In this document: positions 1 through 5,392 of the stretch, piece by piece
How the letters are laid out: each line of letters opens with the position of its first letter
How positions within the stretch are numbered: position 1 is the stretch's first letter
Source of the DNA: Flavobacterium psychrophilum
GTDB lineage: Bacteria > Bacteroidota > Bacteroidia > Flavobacteriales > Flavobacteriaceae
Direction: 5' to 3'
Assembly (NCBI GenBank): GCA_945866505.1
Contig: CAMBHH010000087.1
Location: 1 to 13,736, forward strand
Length of the DNA: 13,736 bases
Program-made: the position numbers and the translations under genes
The notes under the pieces: generated by a model
What the model saw: only the letters and a program-made list of their open reading frames with translations
Databases searched by the model: none
What the model was told of the DNA's origin: nothing

Positions 1-1
1 T

Positions 2-61
2 AAAATTTTGATGAGGCAAATGTATTTAGAGAATAAAAAATTTGAAATATTAAGTAACTGA
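2..61 (+). CDS. Possible 3' end of an upstream gene (partial)
   Basis: One plus-strand frame is open from the window edge and closes with TGA at 59-61, giving the tail ILMRQMYLENKKFEILSN. The mix of hydrophobic and charged residues is plausible for a protein C-terminus. The other two plus frames stop at once (TAA at 1-3, TGA at about 9-11). Nineteen codons are too few to name a family, and this open stretch could be chance in AT-rich DNA. Confidence 0.25.
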   Translation, partial: KILMRQMYLENKKFEILSN

Positions 62-123
62 ATTGTTTAAATTGAAGACTGAATTGTAATTTCAATTATA
101 TTTACCAAAACCAATTGCACTTT

Positions 124-681
124 ATGAAAACCGAAAAAGAAAAAATGATCGCGGGAGAACAGTATCTTGCAGGAGACGCCGTTTTAGTAAAAGACAGACG
201 CAGGGCAAAAAATCTTCTTCATAGATTGAACGTCATTGAATATCGAATAACTAAAAAAGCTAGAGAAATAATCCAAGAATTAATTCCTAACGCAGGCACC
301 AATCTATACATCGAGCCTCCTTTTTTTTGTGATTATGGGTATAATGTTATTTGTGGCGACAATGTTTATTTTAATGTAAATTGCGTAATTTTAGATGGTG
401 CAAAAGTTACAATTGGGGACAATGTGTTTTTCGCACCCAATGTCCAAATATATACTGCAAATCATCCTTTAGACGCCGAGTTAAGAAAAACATTCGAAAA
501 CGCATTGCCGGTTTCAATTGGAGACGATTGCTGGATTGGTGGGAATACTGTTATTCTTCCAGGAATTACTATCGGAAAAGGCTGTGTTATTGGAGCAGGT
601 TCAGTGGTGACTAAAAACATTCCCGATAATTCATTGGCAGTTGGAAATCCGGCGAAAGTAATTCGAAAATTGAATATTTAA
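124..681 (+). CDS. maa: Maltose/galactoside-type sugar O-acetyltransferase
   Basis: The predicted 185-residue cytosolic enzyme belongs to the acetyl-CoA-dependent maltose/galactoside O-acetyltransferase family (Maa/LacA/NodL), which acetylates the 6-hydroxyl of sugars. The N-terminal Mac domain is visible (MIAGEQYLAGD followed by a basic helix, about residues 9-50). It is followed by left-handed beta-helix hexapeptide repeats (VTIGDNVFFAPNV, VSIGDDCWIGGNTVILPG, ITIGKGCVIGAGSVV) and the usual ending VGNPAKVIRKL. H114 in the motif TANHPLD matches the family's catalytic histidine. Length agrees with the family (about 185-200). I chose ATG at 124, which gives the family-like start MKTEKEKM; an in-frame TTG at 115 would add three residues and is less likely. 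The physiological sugar is unknown, and in many bacteria these enzymes are thought to detoxify surplus sugars. A weak -7-like TATATTTA lies at 97-104. Confidence 0.9.
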   Translation: MKTEKEKMIAGEQYLAGDAVLVKDRRRAKNLLHRLNVIEYRITKKAREIIQELIPNAGTNLYIEPPFFCDYGYNVICGDNVYFNVNCVILDGAKVTIGDNVFFAPNVQIYTANHPLDAELRKTFENALPVSIGDDCWIGGNTVILPGITIGKGCVIGAGSVVTKNIPDNSLAVGNPAKVIRKLNI

Positions 682-756
682 TTCCTGAAAAATAAGTATT
701 TTTATAACCAAAAATAAATTGAACACCTTAATAATTACTAATTTCAAACAAACATT

Positions 757-1149
757 ATGAAACATTTTAAAACATTTTTAGCACTAACTTTTATTTTTGT
801 AGCCAACAGTATTTCGGCTCAATCCACATTTGAAAAATGGCCGGCCATCAAAGAATTTCACGAAGTTATGTCACAAACTTTCCATCCTGCCGAAGAAGGT
901 AATTTTGCTCCGATAAAAGCACGTTCCGAAGAAATGATGACAAAAGCCACCAAAGTTGTAAAATCAGACATTCCCGCAGCCTTTAAAACTAAAGCCATCT
1001 TAGCCTCAGCTAGTAAGTTAGAAACACAAAGTGCAGCGTTACACAAATTAGTGACTTCGGGCGCAACCGATGAAGTTATTTTTAAATCACTTACAGCTTT
1101 ACACGACACTTTCCACGAGATTGTAGGGCTTTGTTCAGAAGAGAAATAA
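757..1149 (+). CDS. Small exported helical protein with spaced His/Cys residues
   Basis: 130 residues. An N-terminal signal peptide (MKHFKTFLALTFIFVANSISA) ends in a typical Bacteroidota AQ cleavage site, so about 109 mature residues should reach the periplasm or beyond. The mature part is predicted to be almost all helical, in a pattern like a four-helix bundle. Histidines lie at H35 and H43 (HEVMSQTFH), H96, H116 and H120 (HDTFH), with the only cysteine, C126, close behind. Such spacing could bind a metal or haem, but there is no CXXCH motif, so it is not a c-type cytochrome. I do not recognise a named family and do not assign a function. It stands alone between the acetyltransferase and another exported protein, with no clear promoter or terminator. 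ATG at 757 is well placed because the signal peptide begins immediately. Confidence 0.8.
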   Translation: MKHFKTFLALTFIFVANSISAQSTFEKWPAIKEFHEVMSQTFHPAEEGNFAPIKARSEEMMTKATKVVKSDIPAAFKTKAILASASKLETQSAALHKLVTSGATDEVIFKSLTALHDTFHEIVGLCSEEK

Positions 1150-1293
1150 TAGCGTTAAAAATTAATCGAAAGGAATTATTTTTGAAATTATTAAATAAAT
1201 AGGTTGATTTAATTCTCTAAAACCGATTTAAAACTTTTTTATCAAGGTAAATTTTTTGATGATAAAAAAAATCTCACGTACAAAACTTTAAGT

Positions 1294-2037
1294 ATGATAA
1301 ATATGAAAACAATATTTATAATTCCGTTTTTTTTATTCGCTCTAATGTGCAACGGACAGTCTAATGAAATTGAAATTGATTACGACTATTTCATTTTGGG
1401 AACTTTAAATGATTATATGGGCAGGGAAAAGTATGAAAAGATTATTAATCGTGTAGATGAATATTGGGAGAATGATAAATCATTGATTTACTTCCTTGAT
1501 TCTGTTTCGCGAAATAAATATCAAGATTTGACAATTACTACAAATAAACAATCTGGAAGATTAGAGTTGCAGTCGAAGTTGTTGGCGCAAAAAATAAATG
1601 ATTTTTTTACCTTCAAACCATCAGGTCGTGGAGCATATAATGGAGAAGCAGATTTTAATAAATTAAACTTTGACTCTATCACGAAAACTCCTAATTTTTA
1701 TACAACTCACTTTGATACAATTTATTCAGGCGAAATTAATGAGAGCATTTTTAAAAATAAAACTCAAAAATCTTCATTTATTGCAGGAGCATTCGAAAGA
1801 TTCGGTGGGAAAAAAGATTCACTTTATTATATAAGTGTTGCAAATTCAGCGAGTAAAGTGCGAGTTGCTACAGAATTATTGAAAGAATTAAAATGTACGA
1901 ATGTCGAGTATGTTATGAAAAAAAAATTGATACCAGTTGGACACACTGTGTATTTTAATCCAACAGAAGAATTGAAAAATTATTTTAAGAATACAAATAA
2001 AATGCTTAGAACTTATGCTAATAATAGCAAAGAATGA
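1294..2037 (+). CDS. Exported protein of unknown function
   Basis: 247 residues. The start region MINMKTIFIIPFFLFALMCNGQ is a signal peptide, probably cleaved before or after Gln in NGQ. A second ATG at 1303 gives a tidier signal peptide (MKTIF...), so the true start may be nine bases downstream. The mature part is mixed alpha/beta with many charged and aromatic residues and no membrane segment. A segment around residues 165-210 (SFIAGAFERFGGKKDSLYY, then SASKVRVATELLKEL) looks like a compact domain, followed by a basic C-terminus (VMKKKLIPVGHTVYF). No catalytic motif or family is recognised. The 144-bp gap upstream contains a possible -7 box TATTTTTG at 1177-1184, which would leave a leader of about 105 bases. 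The gene is AT-rich and followed by a repeat-bearing gap, in keeping with accessory DNA. Confidence 0.7.
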   Translation: MINMKTIFIIPFFLFALMCNGQSNEIEIDYDYFILGTLNDYMGREKYEKIINRVDEYWENDKSLIYFLDSVSRNKYQDLTITTNKQSGRLELQSKLLAQKINDFFTFKPSGRGAYNGEADFNKLNFDSITKTPNFYTTHFDTIYSGEINESIFKNKTQKSSFIAGAFERFGGKKDSLYYISVANSASKVRVATELLKELKCTNVEYVMKKKLIPVGHTVYFNPTEELKNYFKNTNKMLRTYANNSKE

Positions 2038-2377
2038 ATTGATTCAAATTCCCCTGCTTGCGCAAACATCTAGCGGAGTAAATTCCATTAAAAATACCAT
2101 TATCCCTACCCGCTCTGCGAAGTATGAACAAATCGTAACAGCAAAATGCTCTGCGAAGTCTCCCGACTTCGTAGCCGTAACAATGAGCAACTAACAAGGT
2201 CATTAAATACAGATTCTAAAATAAATGGATAAAGTTGTAAAAGCATATTAGGAGTGGGTACGAAGTTGGGAGACTTCGCAAAGTGGGCTTATACTTGGAA
2301 AATTAGTTATAAACCGAAAGATTAGGCTTCCTTAATCCGCCACAGCGCCAAGTGGTCAAACTTTGGCAACAATACTA
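2038..2377. other. Gene-free stretch with degenerate repeats
   Basis: No coding sequence is supported here. A 61-codon minus-strand frame at 2018-2203 overlaps the upstream gene and reads through the repeats, so I do not call it. Visible structure: a 12-base direct repeat GCTCTGCGAAGT at 2112-2123 and 2148-2159 (36 bases apart), each followed by a CGTAACA (2134-2140, 2176-2182); the REP-like inverted pair described separately; and a small imperfect hairpin at 2347-2367 (GCCAA...TTGGC). The GC content of the repeat segments is higher than that of the surrounding genes. Confidence 0.55.
2147..2284. repeat. REP-like inverted pair of hairpins
   Basis: Two near-identical units lie in opposite orientation about 90 bases apart. 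The left unit contains the hairpin CGAAGTC-TCCC-GACTTCG (2154-2171). The right contains CGAAGT-TGGGAG-ACTTCG (2261-2278). Beyond each hairpin, the whole left unit from TGCGAAGTC to TTCGTA matches the reverse complement of the right unit with one mismatch in about 21 bases. The layout, single palindromes paired in inverted orientation between genes, is that of REP/BIME elements. GGAG at 2251-2254 lies just ahead of the right hairpin, as in many REPs. No RAYT transposase is present in the window. Confidence 0.6.
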
Positions 2378-2409
2378 TTTGGACGTTTAGAGATAAAAAA
2401 CTACTTTTG
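2378..2409 (+). promoter_or_regulatory. Promoter of the fic gene
   Basis: A TTTG (2378-2381), a 20-base spacer and a perfect TACTTTTG (2402-2409) match the Bacteroidota sigma-A consensus TTTG-N19-20-TAnnTTTG. Transcription should begin near 2415-2417. This helps decide the gene start: ATG at 2420 would leave almost no leader, whereas ATG at 2432 leaves about 15 bases. Confidence 0.6.
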
Positions 2410-2431
2410 ATACTATCAAATGATATTATCA

Positions 2432-3385
2432 ATGAAACCACCGTATGACATTACTCCAAAAATTTTAAAATTGGTTACTTCAATTTCTCAAAAACTTGGA
2501 GAAGCAAATGCAAATTATTTGAATAGACCATCTCCACAATTGCGTAAACAGAACAGAATAAAAACAATTCATTCATCACTGCAAATCGAAGGAAATACAT
2601 TAACAGAGGAGCAAATTACTGCATTACTTGAGAATAAAAGAATAATTGGTCCTAAAAAAGATGTGTTAGAAGTATTAAATGCAATTAAAGTTTATGAAAA
2701 ATTAAATGAGTTTAAATTTCATTCTGACTCCAGTTTTTTAAAAGCACATTCAGAATTAATGAATGGGTTAATTGAGAATCCAGGAAAATACAGAAAGCAA
2801 AGTGTAGGAATAGTTAAAGGAAGTAAAATTGAGCACCTTGCCCCTCCTTTTGAAAATGTTCCCTATCAAATGAAAGACTTATTCAGCTATTTGAAAGATG
2901 CTGATGAATTAACTTTAATAAAAAGTTGTGTTTTTCATTATGAAATGGAGTTTATTCATCCGTTTTTAGACGGCAATGGTAGAATGGGAAGAATATGGCA
3001 AACTTTAATATTAATGAACGAATATCCAATATTTGAATTTCTTCCTTTCGAAACTTTAATTAGCGAGACACAAGATGAATATTATAAATCGCTTTCGTTT
3101 AGTGATAAAGCTGGAAAATCAACGCTCTTTATTGAATATATGCTTGATGTAATAAACAAATCACTAGAAAGTTTACTCAACTATAACAATAGAATTTTAA
3201 AAGATATTGATAGATTAGAATATTTCATAAAACTTGGATTGAAAGAGTTTACTCGAAAAGATTACATGAATACTTTCAAAGATTTATCATCAGCAACTGC
3301 AAGTAGAGATCTTAAAAAAGGAATCGAGTTGCAACTTTTTGAAAGTACTGGAAATCTAAATAAAACAAGATATATTATAAAATAA
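2432..3385 (+). CDS. Fic family protein (class II, AMP transferase)
   Basis: 317 residues from ATG 2432; an in-frame ATG at 2420 is disfavoured because of the promoter position. Fic enzymes usually transfer AMP from ATP to a hydroxyl side chain of a target protein. The active-site motif is intact, HPFLDGNGRMGR at residues 176-187, with catalytic H176 and the phosphate-binding GNGR loop. The N-terminal segment SLQIEGN (about residues 49-55) fits the inhibitory helix (S/T)xxxE(G/N), whose glutamate blocks productive ATP binding. An inhibitory helix before the Fic core defines class II. The substrate flap lies around residues 125-145 (KYRKQSVGIVKGSKIEHLAPP). The C-terminus (about 260-317) resembles a winged helix (FTRKDYMNTFKDLSSATASRDL). 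There is no signal peptide and no small antitoxin partner, so self-inhibited AMPylation in the cytosol is likely. The target is unknown. It is a single gene with its own promoter. Confidence 0.93.
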   Translation: MKPPYDITPKILKLVTSISQKLGEANANYLNRPSPQLRKQNRIKTIHSSLQIEGNTLTEEQITALLENKRIIGPKKDVLEVLNAIKVYEKLNEFKFHSDSSFLKAHSELMNGLIENPGKYRKQSVGIVKGSKIEHLAPPFENVPYQMKDLFSYLKDADELTLIKSCVFHYEMEFIHPFLDGNGRMGRIWQTLILMNEYPIFEFLPFETLISETQDEYYKSLSFSDKAGKSTLFIEYMLDVINKSLESLLNYNNRILKDIDRLEYFIKLGLKEFTRKDYMNTFKDLSSATASRDLKKGIELQLFESTGNLNKTRYIIK

Positions 3386-3413
3386 AAACAGCTAATAAAA
3401 AAGCTATGGTTTT
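3385..3413 (+). terminator. Weak terminator-like hairpin after fic
   Basis: AAAAC-AGCT (3385-3393) can pair with AGCT-(ATG bulge)-GTTTT (3402-3413) right after the stop codon. The stem is AT-rich and broken by a bulge, and the T-run is short, so this is only a tentative terminator. Confidence 0.3.
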
Positions 3414-3494
3414 GTTGGGTGCGTAGTACCAACTTTTCCCAAAAACCAAAAACCGTAAAAAAATCAAGGATTTAAAATCTTATCAACAAATCCG

Positions 3495-3519
3495 AAATCT
3501 AAAATCTAAAATCTAAAAT
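3495..3519. repeat. Short tandem repeat (7-mer AAATCTA, 3.6 copies)
   Basis: Three perfect copies of AAATCTA (3495-3501, 3502-3508, 3509-3515) and a partial fourth lie just upstream of the -7 box of the next gene, occupying the region where a -33 element would sit. Copy-number change here could alter promoter spacing or activity. Confidence 0.8.
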
Positions 3520-3526
3520 TAAATTT

Positions 3527-3534
3527 TACCTTTG
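3527..3534 (+). promoter_or_regulatory. -7 promoter element TACCTTTG
   Basis: A perfect TAnnTTTG ends 22 bases before the ATG at 3557, the spacing seen for other genes in this window. No convincing TTG -33 box exists; the tandem AAATCTA tract covers that position. Confidence 0.5.
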
Positions 3535-3556
3535 GACATTCCTAAAAACACACATT

Positions 3557-4093
3557 ATGGTTTATAAATTTAGAGTAATTCTCGATGCCGAAGAGGACAT
3601 TTTTAGAGATATTGCGATACTTGCCGAAGATACTTTAGAAGATTTACACAACGCCATCTTCAATTCTTTTGGATTTGATGGTATGGAAGTCGCTTCTTTC
3701 TACACCTGTGACGACACTTGGAATCAGGAAGATGAAATTCCGATGTTTGACACAGGCGATATTCCTGGCGAACAAAAAACGATGAGCGATTACTTACTTT
3801 CGGATATTTTAGACAAAGAAAATACCAAAATAATTTATGTTTACGATTTTATTAGTATGTGGACTTTCCTTGTAGAACTAGCCGCTATTGAAGAAATTGC
3901 TGCTGGAAATACCTATCCAGAAACTATTTTCTCTGTTGGTGAAATGCCTGCCGAAGCTATGGATAAACACTTTATCGCCGAGGACGAGGAAGAATACAAT
4001 GAATTCGAAGATGATTTAGACGAAGAAGACCTCGATATGTTTGAAAGTGATGATAGTTTCGAAGACTTCGGATTTGAAGAGAATTGGAACTAG
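3557..4093 (+). CDS. pRiA4b ORF-3-like (IS1096 TnpR-like) domain protein
   Basis: 178 residues, cytosolic. The N-terminal 135 residues resemble the PRiA4_ORF3 / IS1096 passenger TnpR-like family: a first strand VYKFRVILDAE, then a helix TLEDLHNAIFNSFGF, then ASFYTCDDTW, and the region IIYVYDFISMWTFLVEL, which corresponds to the family's YDFGDxW core. The usual GD and the Cys/PPED segment near the end are degenerate here (NTYPETIFSVGEMPAE). Residues 141-178 form a strongly acidic tail (AEDEEEYNEFEDDLDEEDLD...) that could mimic nucleic acid or contact a basic partner. The molecular function of this family is unknown; despite the name, a recombinase role is not supported, since no serine-recombinase motif is present. 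It lies upstream of, and in the same direction as, the nucleoid-associated gene, with 111 bases and an inverted-repeat element between them. Confidence 0.8.
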   Translation: MVYKFRVILDAEEDIFRDIAILAEDTLEDLHNAIFNSFGFDGMEVASFYTCDDTWNQEDEIPMFDTGDIPGEQKTMSDYLLSDILDKENTKIIYVYDFISMWTFLVELAAIEEIAAGNTYPETIFSVGEMPAEAMDKHFIAEDEEEYNEFEDDLDEEDLDMFESDDSFEDFGFEENWN

Positions 4094-4199
4094 CCCCCTA
4101 ACCCCCAAAGGGGGAATAAAAATATACTTCTAAATAAAATTAACTAAAAATACTGTCCAGTTTCTGGCACCTCCCCATCGGGGAGGACGGGAGGGGCTA
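4091..4199. repeat. 109-bp GC-rich inverted-repeat element
   Basis: TAGCCCC (4091-4097, its TAG being the stop codon of the preceding gene) and GGGGCTA (4193-4199) form terminal inverted repeats. Next to each end sits a GC-rich hairpin: CCCCC-AAA-GGGGG (4102-4114) and the perfect CCTCCCC-ATC-GGGGAGG (4170-4186). The middle is AT-rich. The GC-rich blocks stand out sharply from the local base composition. The left hairpin might act as a weak terminator, but no T-run follows it. Confidence 0.6.
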
Positions 4200-4204
4200 A
4201 ACTT

Positions 4205-5263
4205 ATGATAAACCTGTTCAATACACATATCGAAACACTTTCCATTCACCGAGTGGGAAATAAAAGCCGCAACGAAGCCATTTTTTTATCGAAAAAAGCC
4301 TTTAATTTAAACGATGAAATCGTTCCATTGATCAAAGAATATTTCTTTAAACCGTTTCGTGAAAAAGAGGAGAACTATTTTCAATTTGCTCACGAAGTCG
4401 ATTTGGAATATAACGATATGTTCAAAATGGCAACTCAAATTTTTGATAATCCGAGTACCATTCACGAAGTATCAAAGCAAATCACTACCCATTTATTTGA
4501 ACAATCGAACCATCCACACATCAAAAATGGTGAGGTTTATGTGACCCATTTGACGAATGTCAATATTGACAATAATGTGGTTGATGCCATTGGAATTTTC
4601 AAAAGCGAATTGCAATCAGACTTTTTGCAGTTCGAAGAAAAAGAATCCAACTTGGAAATGGTTTTGCAACACGGAATCAACCTCAGCAAACTCGACAAAG
4701 GCTGCATTATTTTCAACTATAAGAAAGAGGAAGGCTACAAAATTCTGACTGTTGACAGCAACCGTTATGATGCCCGTTATTGGTTGGAACATTTCCTTTC
4801 GGTTGATGCATTTGAAGACGAGAATTTCATCACCAAAAAATACTTAAAATTTTGTCAAGGCTTTGCAAAAGACGTTGTTTTTCCTGCCGAAGACAAAAAA
4901 GAAGAAGTGATGTTTATGAATCGTTCGGTAAATTATTTTGCCAAAAACGACCAGTTTGAGGAAAGCAATTTTCTAAACGAAGTTTTAGACAATCCGGATT
5001 TGATTCCAGAATTCAAAAACTATAAAGTGGACAAAGGCGAAAAATACAGCATCGAAGATGTTACAACTTTTCCAATTGCTAATGCTGCGGTTTCGGATGC
5101 TAGAAAATCGATTAAAAATGTTATCAATTTGGACACCCAAATTCAAATCAAAATGGATTTCATCAATCCTGAAAGTGCCGAAAAATATGTAGAAAAAGGT
5201 TGGGATGAAGAAAAACAAATGTATTACTACTTGGTTTATTTCAATAAAGAAGTGAAAAGCTAG
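4205..5263 (+). CDS. Nucleoid-associated protein (NA37/YejK family)
   Basis: 352 residues, the usual size for the 37-kDa nucleoid-associated protein family (E. coli YejK/NdpA). Recognisable parts are the N-terminal IETLSIHRVGNKSRNE followed by FLSKKAFNLNDEIVPLIKEYFFKPF, a central stretch INLSKLDKGCIIFNY followed by the motif DSNRYDARYWLEHFL (about residues 180-195), and the late KYSIEDVTTFPIANAAV. No signal peptide or membrane segment is seen, so it should be cytosolic or nucleoid-bound. The family is found in purified nucleoids and its precise biochemical role is unsettled. The gene begins 5 bases after the inverted-repeat element, so any promoter lies in or upstream of that element; I see no TAnnTTTG box. 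It ends facing yidC, with a strong shared terminator between them. Confidence 0.88.
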   Translation: MINLFNTHIETLSIHRVGNKSRNEAIFLSKKAFNLNDEIVPLIKEYFFKPFREKEENYFQFAHEVDLEYNDMFKMATQIFDNPSTIHEVSKQITTHLFEQSNHPHIKNGEVYVTHLTNVNIDNNVVDAIGIFKSELQSDFLQFEEKESNLEMVLQHGINLSKLDKGCIIFNYKKEEGYKILTVDSNRYDARYWLEHFLSVDAFEDENFITKKYLKFCQGFAKDVVFPAEDKKEEVMFMNRSVNYFAKNDQFEESNFLNEVLDNPDLIPEFKNYKVDKGEKYSIEDVTTFPIANAAVSDARKSIKNVINLDTQIQIKMDFINPESAEKYVEKGWDEEKQMYYYLVYFNKEVKS

Positions 5264-5293
5264 TTTTCAGTGTTCAGGTAAAAAAAGTGTTCG
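5264..5293. repeat. CTGAACACT-family repeats, two copies (minus orientation)
   Basis: Directly after the TAG stop, AGTGTTCAG (5269-5277) is an exact reverse complement of CTGAACACT, and AGTGTTCG (5286-5293) is a variant copy. They are separated by an A-rich run. Confidence 0.6.
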
Positions 5294-5357
5294 GTTTCAT
5301 CCAAACCCACTAAATCGGAAACAACAATTTTTAACAAATTGTCCTAAAAGAAACCAT

Positions 5358-5388
5358 AAAAAAATCCCGAATATTTTGGGATTTTTTT
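5358..5388. terminator. Bidirectional rho-independent terminator
   Basis: AAAAAAATCCC (5358-5368) pairs perfectly with GGGATTTTTTT (5378-5388). The inner G-A-A/T-T-T pairs extend the stem to 14 bp (one G-U) around a 3-base loop. A-run and T-run on both sides let it work in both directions, ending the nucleoid-protein transcript (plus) and the pyrG/yidC transcript (minus). Confidence 0.85.
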
Positions 5389-5392
5389 ATGA

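Noticed and set aside
115..123. TTG start adding three residues to the acetyltransferase
   Set aside because: The ATG at 124 gives the family-typical start MKTEKEKM; Maa proteins do not carry the extra residues.
688..703. AAAAATA/TATTTTT palindrome as terminator of the acetyltransferase gene
   Set aside because: The loop would have only 2 bases and the stem only A-T pairs, so a stable hairpin is unlikely.
2018..2203. A 61-codon minus-strand reading frame
   Set aside because: It overlaps the end of the exported-protein gene and runs through the direct and inverted repeats. The Cys/Arg-rich product resembles no protein and there is no promoter.
2432..3385. Fic as part of a toxin-antitoxin operon
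   Set aside because: No small antitoxin gene precedes or follows it, and the inhibitory motif lies within the protein itself (class II).
3495..3519. CRISPR-like repeat array
   Set aside because: The units are 7 bases long with no spacers, and no cas gene is present.
3557..4093. A transposon resolvase or insertion sequence
   Set aside because: The IS1096 TnpR-like name is historical. There is no serine-recombinase motif, transposase or flanking IS end; the inverted repeat at 4091-4199 lies on one side only.
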